The notes: generated from the letters alone by a model not told the origin. 39,508 nucleotides of DNA from JAJFFW01 sp038531315 (GCA_038531315.1 JBCBBT010000029.1:1-39508), one strand, 5' to 3'; numbered from the stretch's first letter, positions 15,268 to 24,195 are shown. Translations and numbers: made by a program.

Positions 15268-16236
15268 TCAGGTTTGCCTGACCGGGTCATTAACGCGTTC
15301 GTCGACGCTTTTGTCGACGCTTTGGCCAACAGCTGCGTGCGCCGGCGCGGCGCCGACGCGGGGTTTGTCGGGCGTGCGCATCAAGATAACGCCGACGCCT
15401 GCAAGGGTCATGAGGCCGCCGACAAAAAAAGTCGGGCTAAGACGGTCGCCGAGAATAACGACGCCGCAAATGACTGCAAAGATCGTCGCCAGCAAGGCGC
15501 TCGACGAGGCCTGACTGACCGGCAGCCGCCGCAACAGCCAGTAATACGCCGAATGTGCAAATATGGAGGCGGCGATGGCCGAGTACGCGACCGCGCCGAC
15601 AATGAGCGCCTTGTCTGCGTCCCTGACGGCGTCGGCCTGACCAGTCTCCACAATCAGCGTCGCCGGCCAGAGAAACGCAGCGCCGACAACGGCGAACCAC
15701 GCCAACAGCTCGATCGGTTTGAATTCTTCAGAACGCTTCACCAGGATCGCGCCAAAGGCTTCCGTCATCGCCGCCATCGCGACAAGCCCGATGCCGAGGC
15801 CGCTCACCGTTGCGCCATTCCCGCCCGCCGCTTCGCCGCGAAAGATCGCGATAATGGCGACGCCCGTGAACGCGAGCGCGATCCCTGCGATGCGCCGCCA
15901 GCCGACTTTTTCTTTCAGGAAAATCACCGACAAAAGCGTGGCGAACGGCACGTAAAGTTCAATCGCCACGGCCCCCGATGACGCCGTCGTCAGGGAAAGG
16001 CCCGTAAACATGAAAGCGTAGTTGGCCGCGCCGAGACACAAGCCGGCGATCAAAACCTCGCGCATGCGCCCCGGCCGCCATTTCAGGAGCGGCGCAAGCA
16101 GAACCGCGACAAGGGTCATGCGAAGAGCAGCATAGAAAATCGGCGGAATCTCGCCGAGCGCGACCTTCACCACAACAAAGTGAAAGCCCCACACGGCGCA
16201 CATCGCGATCATCACCGTGAGCTCGCGCCCTGACAT
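15268..16236 (-). CDS. EamA/DMT-family transporter
   Basis: 322 residues with about ten hydrophobic helices in two homologous halves, the drug/metabolite transporter fold. It opens MIAMCAVWGFHFVVVKVALGEIPPIF, a typical EamA start, and has the family block FTGLSLTTASSGAVAIELYVPFATLLSVIFLKE at the end of the first half, with SSALLATIFAVICGVVILGDRL in the second. It is an inner membrane carrier of unknown substrate. The start at 16236 was chosen because AAGGGG lies six bases upstream; an in-frame codon at 16299 lacks this. The cytoplasmic C-terminal tail contains a 12-bp tandem duplication (15301-15324) encoding SVDKSVDE-like repeats. Confidence 0.92.
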   Translation of the reverse strand: MSGRELTVMIAMCAVWGFHFVVVKVALGEIPPIFYAALRMTLVAVLLAPLLKWRPGRMREVLIAGLCLGAANYAFMFTGLSLTTASSGAVAIELYVPFATLLSVIFLKEKVGWRRIAGIALAFTGVAIIAIFRGEAAGGNGATVSGLGIGLVAMAAMTEAFGAILVKRSEEFKPIELLAWFAVVGAAFLWPATLIVETGQADAVRDADKALIVGAVAYSAIAASIFAHSAYYWLLRRLPVSQASSSALLATIFAVICGVVILGDRLSPTFFVGGLMTLAGVGVILMRTPDKPRVGAAPAHAAVGQSVDKSVDERVNDPVRQT

Positions 16237-16288
16237 GGCGACCCCTTTTGCTGCGTTTATGCCATTTGCTTTTCTGGCCCCGCCAGAC

Positions 16289-16310
16289 AGGCGGCCCATG
16301 CCGGCCGCCT
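16289..16310. promoter_or_regulatory. Inverted repeat before the EamA transporter gene
   Basis: AGGCGGCC-N6-GGCCGCCT is a perfect 8-bp inverted repeat about 53 bases before the EamA start. It has no T-run, so it is an operator or leader hairpin candidate rather than a terminator. A second inverted repeat, CGGACG-N5-CGTCCG (16342-16358), lies just upstream. Confidence 0.4.
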
Positions 16311-16408
16311 ATAGCGCACTTTTATCAAAAGGTCTGCGCACCGGACGATAAACGTCCGACTGAATATCGGGCGTCAACTAATCGGGATTGCGTTGAGGAC
16401 GGCTTGCC

Positions 16409-16714
16409 TCAGCCGTTGGCTTTAATCGCGCGCGGGCGTTCATCCGTCCACGCCGTCAAAGCATCGCCCTCGCCGAACAGATCGGCGACGGAGGAAATCA
16501 TCACCACAAATGGAACGAGCAACAGCGCGCCGGCGACCAGCGCCATGGAAACAATCAGCGTCGCAATGAACAAGAGCGCATCAAGACCGCGGGTGACGAT
16601 GTTGGCGCGCCGCGGGGCGCCGCCCGCCGCTAACGCGCGGGCCTCAATTGGCGCGGGAAGCTCTGACGCCGCACGCGCGACCACGTCGCTCACATTACTC
16701 TTGACTGCTGACAT
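16409..16714 (-). CDS. Small inner-membrane protein, unknown function
   Basis: 101 residues from ATG at 16714, close behind GAGG; a GTG at 16747 would add eleven residues. A hydrophilic N-terminal half (VSDVVARAASELPAPIEARALAAGG) precedes one long hydrophobic region (LLFIATLIVSMALVAGALLLVPFVVMISSV) that could span the membrane once or as a hairpin, and a short polar tail. I recognise no family. The GC-rich codon usage matches the neighbours, suggesting a real resident gene. It is flanked by the EamA and TerB/DnaJ genes on the same strand but with gaps of 172 and 218 bases, so it is probably transcribed separately. Confidence 0.65.
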   Translation of the reverse strand: MSAVKSNVSDVVARAASELPAPIEARALAAGGAPRRANIVTRGLDALLFIATLIVSMALVAGALLLVPFVVMISSVADLFGEGDALTAWTDERPRAIKANG

Positions 16715-16932
16715 AGCCTCGCACTGTTTTCCGTACTCTTTATCCACACTCTATGCCGAATCGCTTTTCAGCTCATCGGGAAACACGATGCTTTTTGCAC
16801 CGTGCTGATCGCACCGTACCTGTAGAATGTAAGCAAAGTGTGGGCCGTTCGTCCACCGTGGTAAATGAAGATTAACGATTTTGCCGCGCCGAAATGGCCG
16901 AAACACGCGATTTTGAAGACGAATTTGTCCGA

Positions 16933-17628
16933 CTACGCTCCGCTGGCGGCTCGCTCGCGCAGGATCGCCTCATAGGCGGTGTTAATGGCCGCGAGCCGCT
17001 TTTCGGCGATCCGGACCAGCGACGCGGGAACCCCGCGCGCAATAATCGCGTCCGGATGGTGTTCCTTGACGAGGCGGCGATAGGCCGCCTTCAGGGCGTC
17101 GTCGCTGACCGCCGGCTCCAGATTGAGAATGACATAGGGATCGTCATCGCCGAGACCAAGATGGGCCGACTTGATTCGCCGGACCGCAGCCGTTGAAACC
17201 CCGAAAACCTCGGCCGCCTTGTCCAGCAAGGCCATCTCGTGCGGATGGGCGACGCCGTCCGCCGCCGCGATGTAGTAAAGACAATCGAGAACGTCTTCCA
17301 GGACCATGGGCGCATCGGCGTAGATGCGCGCGACCTGCCCCAGATATTGCTCATATCCCGCCACATCCTGTTGAGCGAGATTGTAGACCATCCGGACTTT
17401 GGAGGCCTCTTCGTCGGGAAACTGGAAAAACTCCCGAAACGCCTCGATCTCGTCGTCGGTGACGACGCCGTCGGCTTTCGCCATTTTGGCGGACAAGGCG
17501 ATCAACGCCATCGAAAACGCCGCCTCATCCCGGCGCGCGCGCCGTTCGGCCAGCGCATCGAGCGCCGCACCGATCGTGCGCCGGTGCGTTGCGCCGATAA
17601 TGCGCTGTATCGTCGCGAAGATCGTCAT
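16933..17628 (-). CDS. TerB/DnaJ-domain co-chaperone, DjlA-like
   Basis: 231 residues. N-terminal TerB-like helical domain at about 35-150 (FSMALIALSAKMAKADGVVTDDEIEAFREFF and YYIAAADGVAHPHEMALL, the twin acidic helical repeats) followed by a C-terminal J-domain (DPYVILNLEPAVSDDALKAAYRRLVKEHHPD) with the HPD motif at about 191-193. The order matches DjlA, which stimulates DnaK ATPase. Unlike E. coli DjlA there is no N-terminal membrane helix, so this is a soluble version. The start ATG at 17628 is the only good one. Confidence 0.92.
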   Translation of the reverse strand: MTIFATIQRIIGATHRRTIGAALDALAERRARRDEAAFSMALIALSAKMAKADGVVTDDEIEAFREFFQFPDEEASKVRMVYNLAQQDVAGYEQYLGQVARIYADAPMVLEDVLDCLYYIAAADGVAHPHEMALLDKAAEVFGVSTAAVRRIKSAHLGLGDDDPYVILNLEPAVSDDALKAAYRRLVKEHHPDAIIARGVPASLVRIAEKRLAAINTAYEAILRERAASGA

Positions 17629-17703
17629 GGCGCTCGCTTAACCTATCGCCGCGACGATAGCCAGAAGGCGGCGAATCGCTCTGCCGAGCGAACCGCACTA
17701 CTC

Positions 17704-17727
17704 GGCGCACGGGCGCACCCGTGCGCC
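17704..17727. promoter_or_regulatory. Inverted repeat upstream of the TerB/DnaJ gene
   Basis: GGCGCACGGG and CCCGTGCGCC form a perfect 10-bp inverted repeat around a 4-base loop. There is no T-run. It lies about 75 bases before the TerB/DnaJ start and 150 before the small membrane ORF, in the divergent promoter region 17629-17878. The same region also has TTGCGCA-N5-TGCGCAA (17786-17804) and GTAAAA-C-TTTTAC (17836-17848). Confidence 0.45.
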
Positions 17728-17878
17728 CGTATCAGCGCCTTGGGGAAAACTACTTGGCGCGAGATTTCAATAGTTTGGAAAGCATTTGCGCATCTTGTGC
17801 GCAACCGGCGGACACAAATTTGTTTTCCGATCGACGTAAAACTTTTACATCGAAAGCGGGGATTTGGGAGCCGGGGAT

Positions 17879-18010
17879 ATGCGCGAGATTAAAACGCAAA
17901 AACTGGAACGCCAAACACTGGTCGTTATCGGCGGCCTCGCCTGCGGCGCTTCATTTATGTTTGCGGCGCTCTTGATCGCCGGCTTTATTTCCGGCGCCGC
18001 AGCCGGCTAG
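17879..18010 (+). CDS. 43-residue single-pass membrane peptide
   Basis: A very short gene: ATG at 17879, TAG at 18008. GGGAG lies about eight bases before the ATG. The peptide starts with a charged amphipathic stretch (MREIKTQKLERQTL) and continues as one hydrophobic helix (VVIGGLACGASFMFAALLIAG) with small-residue spacing, ending FISGAAAG. It has no homologue I can name. Support comes from the ribosome-binding site, the clean topology (positively charged end inside) and the palindromes GTAAAA-C-TTTTAC and TTGCGCA-N5-TGCGCAA just upstream, which look like regulator sites. It is convergent with metH, which ends 22 bases later. Confidence 0.6.
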   Translation: MREIKTQKLERQTLVVIGGLACGASFMFAALLIAGFISGAAAG

Positions 18011-18032
18011 CGGCGCACCCTTTCCTGCCTGC

Positions 18033-20702
18033 TCACGCTTTTGGATCGTAGCCAAGGATCGGCGACAGCCAGCGTTCGGTCATTTCAATATTTTCGCCCT
18101 TACGCTGCGCATAATCCTCAACCTGATCTTTTGCGATCTGGCCGACGCCGAAATAGAGCGCCTCCGGGTGTGAGAAATATAGCCCGGATACGGACGCCGG
18201 CGGGGTCATCGCAAAGCTCTCCGTTAACGCCATTCCCGCATTCGCCTCAGCATCAAGCAATCGGAAGATGGTCGCCTTTTCGGTATGGTCAGGCTGTGCG
18301 GGATAGCCAGGCGCAGGACGGATGCCCTGATACTTCTCGTCAATCATGCTCTCGACATTAAGCGCTTCTTGCGGCGCATACCCCCACAGCTCGCGCCGCA
18401 CGCGCGCATGAAGGTGCTCGGCGAAGGCTTCCGCGAGCCGGTCCGCAAGCGCTTTCGCCATAATGGAGGAATAATTGTCGTTTGCATCATCGAAGGAGGC
18501 CGCGAGCGCTTCCTCGCCGACGCCGGCGGTGACCGCAAACGCGCCAATATAGTCGGCCTTGCCCGAGGCGACGGGCGCGACAAAATCCGACAGACAATAA
18601 TTTGGCGCGCCATTGTCGCGCTTGGCGATTTGCTGGCGCAAGCCATGAAGGCGCGCAAGCTCCGCCTCGCGAGTTTCATCTGTGTACAACACAACGTCGT
18701 CGCCGTCGCTATTGGCGGGCCAGAAGCCGCAGACGCCATGCGCGGTCAACAGCTTTTCGGCCAAAATGCGCGACAGCATCGCCTGCGCGTCTGCAAAAAG
18801 CGCACGGGCCGGCTCGCCGACAATCTCGTCGTCGAGAATCCGCGGGAATTTGCCCGCGAGCTCCCAGGACGCGAAGAACGGCGTCCAGTCGATATGATCA
18901 GCAAGCGTCGTCAGGTCATAATCGCGAAACGTCTTGACGCCGGTAAAGGACGGCGCCGGCGGCGTGTAGCCCGTCCAGTCGATCGACGGGGCCCGCGCGC
19001 GCGCTTCTTCAAGGGCCAGACGCGGATTGCGTTCGCGCCCTTTGGCGTGCTGCGCGCGGAGTTTTGCGTAATCGTCGCGCGTCTCGCTCAGATAGCCGCC
19101 GCGTTTTTCGTCCGAGATCAATGTACCGACGACGCCCACGGCCCGGCTCGCATCCGTCACATAGACGACGCCATTGTCGTAATTCGGCGCGATTTTGACC
19201 GCCGTATGCGCCCGGCTCGTCGTCGCACCGCCGATCAGCAGCGGCACATCGAAGTCGAGACGCTGCATTTCAGAGGCCACATGGCACATCTCGTCAAGAC
19301 TTGGCGTGATCAGTCCGGAAAGTCCGATCACATCGACCTGATGCTTTTTCGCTTCTTCAAGAATGGTCGCCGCCGGCACCATGACGCCAAGATCGACCAC
19401 TTCATAATTGTTACACTGAAGAACCACGCCGACAATATTCTTGCCGATGTCGTGAACATCGCCTTTCACCGTCGCCATCAGGACTTTGCCGTTGGCCTGC
19501 CCCTGCGCGAGACCCTGCTCTGCTTTTTCCTTTTCCATATAAGGCGTGAGATACGCGACCGCCTGTTTCATGACCCGCGCCGACTTGACAACCTGCGGGA
19601 GGAACATCTTGCCGGCGCCAAAAAGATCGCCGACGACATTCATGCCGTCCATCAACGGGCCTTCGATCACATAGAGCGGCCGGCCCAGCTTTTCGCGCGC
19701 TTCTTCGGTGTCGTCGATGATGTATTTGTTGACGCCTTTGACCAGCGCATGGCGAAGGCGTTCTTCAACCGGCGCGTCGCGCCAGGCGAGGTCTTCTTCC
19801 TGTTTTTTGCCGGCGCCGCCGCGATAGCGTTCGGCGACTTCCAGAAGGCGCTCGGACGCATCGGGCCGTCGGTTCAAGATCACGTCTTCGACCGGATCGC
19901 GCAACTCTTTTGGAATCTCGTCATAGATCGCGAGCTGGCCCGCATTGACGATGCCCATATCCATCCCGGCGCGGATCGCATGGTAGAGAAAGACCGAATG
20001 CATCGCTTCGCGGACCGGCTCATTGCCGCGAAACGAAAATGAGATATTGGAGACCCCGCCCGAAATCTTCGCGCCGGGGCATTGCTCCTTGATCGCCCGC
20101 GTCGCCTCGATGAAGTCGACAGCGTAATTGTCGTGTTCCTCGATGCCCGTGGCAACCGCGAAAATATTCGGATCGAAAATGATGTCCTGCGGATTAAATC
20201 CCGCTTTCTCGGTCAACAGATCGTAAGACCGCTTGCAGATCTCAATCTTTCTGGCGGCCGTGTCGGCCTGGCCGACCTCGTCAAAAGCCATGACGACGGT
20301 CGCGGCGCCATAGCGCTGAATTTTCCTCGCATATTCAAGGAACGGTTCTTCGCCTTCCTTCAGGGAGATTGAATTGACAATCGCCTTGCCCTGAACGTTT
20401 TGAAGACCGGCTTCGATCACTTCCCATTTTGAGGAATCGATCATGATCGGCACGCGCGAGATATCGGGCTCGGACGCGATCAGACGCAGGAAATGCGTCA
20501 TCGCCTCGACGCCGTCGAGCATGCCCTCGTCCATATTGATGTCGATGATCTGGGCGCCGTTCTCGACCTGTTGACGGGCGACGGCGAGCGCCTCCTCGTA
20601 GCGATCCTCCTTGATCAGCTTACGAAACTTCGCTGAGCCGGTAACGTTGGTGCGCTCGCCGACATTGACAAACAGCGATTGCGCCATAGCGGACTGTGTC
20701 AT
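18033..20702 (-). CDS. metH: Cobalamin-dependent methionine synthase, pterin/B12/activation modules only
   Basis: 889 residues. Transfers methyl from methyltetrahydrofolate through cobalamin to homocysteine. Domains in order: pterin-binding barrel from the start (FVNVGERTNVTGSAKF, DINMDEGMLDG, MIDSSKWEVIEAGL); B12 cap helices at about 330-400; B12-binding fold with the cobalt-ligating motif DVHDIGKNIV near 416 and LIGGATTSRAHTAVK; C-terminal activation domain with VCGFWPAN, RPAPGYPAQPDH (AdoMet site) and YFSHPEALYFGVG. The N-terminal homocysteine/zinc module of full-length MetH is absent, so this is the larger part of a split enzyme. The ATG at 20702 overlaps the stop of the HD-domain gene (ATGA); a GTG at 20711 is less likely. 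It is the last gene of a five-gene operon. Confidence 0.96.
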   Translation of the reverse strand: MTQSAMAQSLFVNVGERTNVTGSAKFRKLIKEDRYEEALAVARQQVENGAQIIDINMDEGMLDGVEAMTHFLRLIASEPDISRVPIMIDSSKWEVIEAGLQNVQGKAIVNSISLKEGEEPFLEYARKIQRYGAATVVMAFDEVGQADTAARKIEICKRSYDLLTEKAGFNPQDIIFDPNIFAVATGIEEHDNYAVDFIEATRAIKEQCPGAKISGGVSNISFSFRGNEPVREAMHSVFLYHAIRAGMDMGIVNAGQLAIYDEIPKELRDPVEDVILNRRPDASERLLEVAERYRGGAGKKQEEDLAWRDAPVEERLRHALVKGVNKYIIDDTEEAREKLGRPLYVIEGPLMDGMNVVGDLFGAGKMFLPQVVKSARVMKQAVAYLTPYMEKEKAEQGLAQGQANGKVLMATVKGDVHDIGKNIVGVVLQCNNYEVVDLGVMVPAATILEEAKKHQVDVIGLSGLITPSLDEMCHVASEMQRLDFDVPLLIGGATTSRAHTAVKIAPNYDNGVVYVTDASRAVGVVGTLISDEKRGGYLSETRDDYAKLRAQHAKGRERNPRLALEEARARAPSIDWTGYTPPAPSFTGVKTFRDYDLTTLADHIDWTPFFASWELAGKFPRILDDEIVGEPARALFADAQAMLSRILAEKLLTAHGVCGFWPANSDGDDVVLYTDETREAELARLHGLRQQIAKRDNGAPNYCLSDFVAPVASGKADYIGAFAVTAGVGEEALAASFDDANDNYSSIMAKALADRLAEAFAEHLHARVRRELWGYAPQEALNVESMIDEKYQGIRPAPGYPAQPDHTEKATIFRLLDAEANAGMALTESFAMTPPASVSGLYFSHPEALYFGVGQIAKDQVEDYAQRKGENIEMTERWLSPILGYDPKA

Positions 20703-21478
20703 CGCGCCCACTCCGTCGTCATCGCGGCGCTGAGCGCCAGTTCATCGCGCATGGCGGCGACGAAGTCCTTCAGGAATTGAGCGCGCTTTCGCGCAATCTT
20801 GCGAGCGGTCTGGGTATTCATTTTCTCTTCGACTTTAAAAAGCTTGGTGTAGAAATGATCGAGCGTGAAGCGCGCATCATCATACGCACGCGCCTCGCCG
20901 ACGGGATCGTCAAGATGGTAGAATCGCGCGCCAAAAAGCGTGCCGACGCTGGCGGTGCGGAAGACGCCGAACGCGCCGAGATCGTCGAGGCGGTCAGCGT
21001 CCTGCACCACCGCTGATTCCAATGTCGAGGGCGCGTGACCGGCGGAAAAACTATGCTCCAGCACCGCCGTCGCGATCGCTTCGGTGTCGCGCGCGCCGTA
21101 ACCGGCGTCCATCAAAATCGCCCGCGATGCGTCCGCCGCCATGGCGCTGGCGCGTTTGCGGTCGGGGTGGTTTTTCGGGATGTTGACAACATCGTGGAGC
21201 GCGCCCGCCGCGGCGACAATGTCAAGGTCGGCGCCTTCGCGTTCGCCGATATGGAGCGCAGCCGCGATCACGCGGCGCAGATGGCCTTCGTCATGGGCTG
21301 GATCAAAGTCTTTCTCAAGCCGGGCGACGCTTTCGGCCATGACCGCGCGAAAGCGTTCGCCCATCACGACAGTGCGCGCCGCGTCGCTAACCGACACATC
21401 GCCGTCAGCGGTTTCGTCAATCGCGCTCATGGCGTCCATGGCGCTCGTATGGGTCTGTTTCATACGCATACGGCTCAC
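20699..21478 (-). CDS. HD-domain phosphohydrolase
   Basis: 259 residues from a GTG at 21478 that overlaps the previous stop; ATGs at 21469 and 21463 are alternatives. A metal-dependent HD hydrolase: FDPAHDEGHLRRV gives the first His, GALHDVVNIP the His-Asp pair, TAVLEHSFSAG another metal ligand region and VVQDADRLDDLGAFGV the last Asp. This resembles the YedJ-type group, whose substrates are unsettled. The N-terminal ~40 residues are Met/Asp/Ser rich and probably disordered, supporting one of the later starts. It is translationally coupled to metH. A role in folate or nucleotide repair linked to methionine synthesis is a guess. Confidence 0.87.
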   Translation of the reverse strand: MSRMRMKQTHTSAMDAMSAIDETADGDVSVSDAARTVVMGERFRAVMAESVARLEKDFDPAHDEGHLRRVIAAALHIGEREGADLDIVAAAGALHDVVNIPKNHPDRKRASAMAADASRAILMDAGYGARDTEAIATAVLEHSFSAGHAPSTLESAVVQDADRLDDLGAFGVFRTASVGTLFGARFYHLDDPVGEARAYDDARFTLDHFYTKLFKVEEKMNTQTARKIARKRAQFLKDFVAAMRDELALSAAMTTEWAR

Positions 21479-22104
21479 CCAAGCGCCTGCGTCGGCGACG
21501 GCGCGCCGCCTTGCGCGACGGCAAACGCCTCAAGCCGCGCACCGAGCCCCGCGCGGACGGCGGGCCACTCGCTGAAGAGGACGCTGAACCATGCCGTATC
21601 GCGCACCCGGCCGTCGGCCATGATCAGATGCGCACGGTGGACGCCTTCAAACTGTGCGCCAAGTTTTTCAACCGCCGCCCACGACCGCTTGTTTGTCGCA
21701 TCGAGCTTGAACTCAACGCGATGATAGCCGGCGGCGCCAAATGCATGGGACATCATCGCAATCTTGCATGCTGGATTGACCGCGCCGCCCCACGCGGATT
21801 TTGCGTACCAGGTCCATCCGATTTCGACGCGTTTGTGGGCCGGCTCGACGCTCAGGAAGCTTGAAGAGCCGACATAGTCCGCACGCGCCTTGTCAAAAAC
21901 GGCGAATGTGACCTCGCCCTGATCTTTCATGGCGGCGAGACGCGCATTAATCCATGCGTCAAAATCCGTTCCATGCTGATTAACTGTCGCAAATCGCCAG
22001 AGATCGGGATCTTCGCCCGCAGCGCGCAAGGGCGCGCGATGGCGCTCGGCCAGCGGCTCAAGGCGGACAAAAGAATTTTCCAGCGTCGCGGACAAACTCG
22101 ACAT
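21475..22104 (-). CDS. GNAT N-acetyltransferase, RimJ/RimL-like
   Basis: 209 residues. Acetyl-CoA-dependent N-acetyltransferase of the Acetyltransf_3 (RimJ/RimL) type. It opens with VRLEPLAERHRAPLRAAGEDPDLW, typical of the group, and continues with ADYVGSSSFLSVEPAHKRVEIGWTWYAKSAWGGAVNPACKIAMMSHAF, where the acetyl-CoA binding strand and loop lie, then YHRVEFKLDATNKRSWAAVEKLGAQFEGVHRAHLIMADGRVRDTAWFSVL, the classic C-terminal block. It lies three bases after the metF stop and overlaps the HD gene, so it is part of the metF-metH operon. The substrate is unknown; in many related operons the homocysteine methyltransferase gene sits here instead. Confidence 0.9.
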   Translation of the reverse strand: MSSLSATLENSFVRLEPLAERHRAPLRAAGEDPDLWRFATVNQHGTDFDAWINARLAAMKDQGEVTFAVFDKARADYVGSSSFLSVEPAHKRVEIGWTWYAKSAWGGAVNPACKIAMMSHAFGAAGYHRVEFKLDATNKRSWAAVEKLGAQFEGVHRAHLIMADGRVRDTAWFSVLFSEWPAVRAGLGARLEAFAVAQGGAPSPTQALG

Positions 22105-22107
22105 CGC

Positions 22108-22992
22108 TCAGGCGGCCGCTTCCTTTTTTGCGTCGCCCGCCTCATCGGGCCGCAGCCCCAGCATATGACAGAGGGCGAACGCCATGTCCTCGCGGTTCAA
22201 CGTATAAAAATGAAAGTGATCAATGCCCTGTTCGGCAAGATCGAGGCACTGCTCGGCGGCGACGGTCGCCGCGATCAGCTGGCGCGTTTCCGGATCGTCG
22301 TCGAGATTTTGAAAGAGCCGCACAAGCCGGCCCGGCACCGTCGTGCCGCAGACGTCGGCCATTTTACGCACGCCCTGAAAGCTCGTAATCGGCATGATGC
22401 CGGGCACAATCGAAATATCGACGCCGGCGGCGCGCACATCGTCGACGTAACGGAAGAAGGCGTCGTTGTCGTAAAAGAACTGCGTGATCGCGCGCGTCGC
22501 GCCGGCGTCGACTTTGGCTTTCAACATGTCGATGTCGGCCGCGCGCGACGGCGAGTCCGGATGGGTTTCCGGATAACAGCCGACGGAGATTTCAAAGTCC
22601 GCAATTTCGCGGGCGCCCGCCGTCAATTCCGCAGCGTTCGCATAGCCGCCGGGATGCGCCTGGTAGCGCCCGCCCGCGCCGCCGGGCGGATCGCCGCGCA
22701 AGGCCACGATGTGTTTGACCCCCGCCGACCAATAATCGCGCAACACGCTGTCGACTTCCGCACGATCGGCCCCGACGCAGGTCAGATGCGCTGCGACGGT
22801 CATGCCGCGTTCTTTGACGAGGCGCGCCACTGTGTCGTGCGTGCGCTCACGGGTCGAGCCGCCGGCCCCATACGTCACCGAGACAAAATCCGGCCCGAGC
22901 GGGCTCAATTTGTCGACCGCCGACCAGAGCCGCGCCTGCATTTTGTCGGTCTTGGGCGGAAAGAATTCGAAAGAGACATGGAGACGCGACAT
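22108..22992 (-). CDS. metF: 5,10-methylenetetrahydrofolate reductase
   Basis: 294 residues, normal length. An FAD enzyme that reduces methylene-THF to methyl-THF, the methyl donor for MetH. Visible hallmarks: SFEFFPPKTDKM at the start (catalytic Glu in strand 1), SVTYGAGGSTRERT, HIVALRGDPPGG, SVGCYPETHPDS, and the folate/FAD region ATRAITQFFYDNDAFFRYVD with PGIMPITSFQGVRKMADVCG. The start is supported by GAGGA seven bases upstream. It follows the ArsR-methyltransferase gene by 37 bases, which points to joint control. Confidence 0.97.
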   Translation of the reverse strand: MSRLHVSFEFFPPKTDKMQARLWSAVDKLSPLGPDFVSVTYGAGGSTRERTHDTVARLVKERGMTVAAHLTCVGADRAEVDSVLRDYWSAGVKHIVALRGDPPGGAGGRYQAHPGGYANAAELTAGAREIADFEISVGCYPETHPDSPSRAADIDMLKAKVDAGATRAITQFFYDNDAFFRYVDDVRAAGVDISIVPGIMPITSFQGVRKMADVCGTTVPGRLVRLFQNLDDDPETRQLIAATVAAEQCLDLAEQGIDHFHFYTLNREDMAFALCHMLGLRPDEAGDAKKEAAA

Positions 22993-23029
22993 GGCGAGGT
23001 CCTCTTTTAACAGGGATGCGGTTGCGCGA

Positions 23030-24154
23030 TCACGCGACCCGCGACTTTCGCAAGCGGCGCACCGACGCGGGCGCTGCGCACAACCAGATTTTTACGGTGA
23101 GCTTCGAGCCGCCGGATTTTTTCGGCGACAAGGTGACGGTCTGCGTGAGGTCAAGCGCGCTCGCACGCGCCCAGTCGGCGACTTCGCTATCGGAAAAACC
23201 GAGCCGGCGATGGGCGTGTTCGTCACGCAGAAACTCAAGTTCATGCGGCGCGAAATCCGAGATCAACAACTTTCCGCCGGGCTTTAAAAGCTGGGCGGCC
23301 TCGCGCACCGCCTTGCCGGGCTCCGTCAAAAAGTGCAGCACCTGATGGATGCATACAATATCAGCCGTACCCGGATCGACAGGCAGTGCAAACAGATCGC
23401 CATGGCGCACATGCGCGTGCGCGACGCCCGCCTTGTCGAGATTGGCGCGGGCGACCGATAACATCTCGCGCGACAAATCAAAGCCGAGCCCGGCGCGGTA
23501 GCAATCGGCGAAAAGCTCAAGCATGCGCCCGGTCCCAGTGCCGATATCGACAAAGAGATCGACATTGTCTGTATCGTGAGCGTCGCGCGCGGTCGCGCGG
23601 CGGTCCGCACCGATCAGCTCACGCATCTGGCGCTCGATATCAGCGTCCGGCAAATGCAGGCGGCGGACTTTGTCCCAGTCGCCCGCGTTTTCTTCAAAGT
23701 AAGCTGCGGCGGCTTCGGCGCGCGCGCGCCGGCTTTGTTCAAAACGGTCGTTGTCGCGCGCGATCAGGCGATCATGAGAGCCCGCCAGCGAGCGCAGCGC
23801 GGCGCTGATGGCGCTGATATCGCTGCGCGCCGCCGCGCCGTCGCGATCGCGACTTCTGGTGTTGTCGCCTGTGTTGTCGCCGCCCGCATCATCGCCGCGT
23901 CCTTCGGGTGCGGGCATGCCGGCGGTCGCCGCCGGCGCGGCGGCGCGGTAAAACATCCACGAGCCCTCGCGGTAGCGCTCAACAAGCCCGGCGTCGGACA
24001 GAATTTTCAGATGCCGGCTCACCCGCGGCTGGCTTTGCCCCAAAATCTGGGTCAGCTCCGTCACGGTCAGCTCCCCGCGCAGGAGCAACACCATGATCCG
24101 GAGGCGGGTTTCCTCGCCTACGGCGCGGAATGTATTGAGCGTTGCGTCGAGCAT
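23030..24154 (-). CDS. ArsR-family regulator fused to a SAM-dependent methyltransferase
   Basis: 374 residues. N-terminal ArsR winged helix at about 5-75 (TLNTFRAVGEETRLRIMVLLLRGELTVTELTQILGQSQPRVSRHLKILSDAGLVERYREGS, split here as the canonical helix-turn-helix), a linker of about 45 residues, then a class I methyltransferase with motif I VDIGTGTGRMLELF near 200, an acidic FDLSREML loop and DIVCIHQVLHFL. Such fusions commonly lead metF/metH operons in alphaproteobacteria and are thought to sense the SAM/SAH state; the enzymatic activity is not established. The linker is glycine/aspartate rich (GGDNTGDNTRSRDRDG) and contains a perfect-looking 12-bp tandem repeat (23858-23881). A palindrome at 24196-24215 sits in its own promoter, implying autoregulation. 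Confidence 0.92.
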   Translation of the reverse strand: MLDATLNTFRAVGEETRLRIMVLLLRGELTVTELTQILGQSQPRVSRHLKILSDAGLVERYREGSWMFYRAAAPAATAGMPAPEGRGDDAGGDNTGDNTRSRDRDGAAARSDISAISAALRSLAGSHDRLIARDNDRFEQSRRARAEAAAAYFEENAGDWDKVRRLHLPDADIERQMRELIGADRRATARDAHDTDNVDLFVDIGTGTGRMLELFADCYRAGLGFDLSREMLSVARANLDKAGVAHAHVRHGDLFALPVDPGTADIVCIHQVLHFLTEPGKAVREAAQLLKPGGKLLISDFAPHELEFLRDEHAHRRLGFSDSEVADWARASALDLTQTVTLSPKKSGGSKLTVKIWLCAAPASVRRLRKSRVA

Positions 24155-24195
24155 GGTGACCGGCGTTGGCTTCCTGATCGCTTATCTGCGATAGA

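Noticed and set aside
18285..20042. A 585-residue plus-strand open frame opposite metH
   Set aside because: High-GC antisense frame; metH on the other strand has all expected domains.
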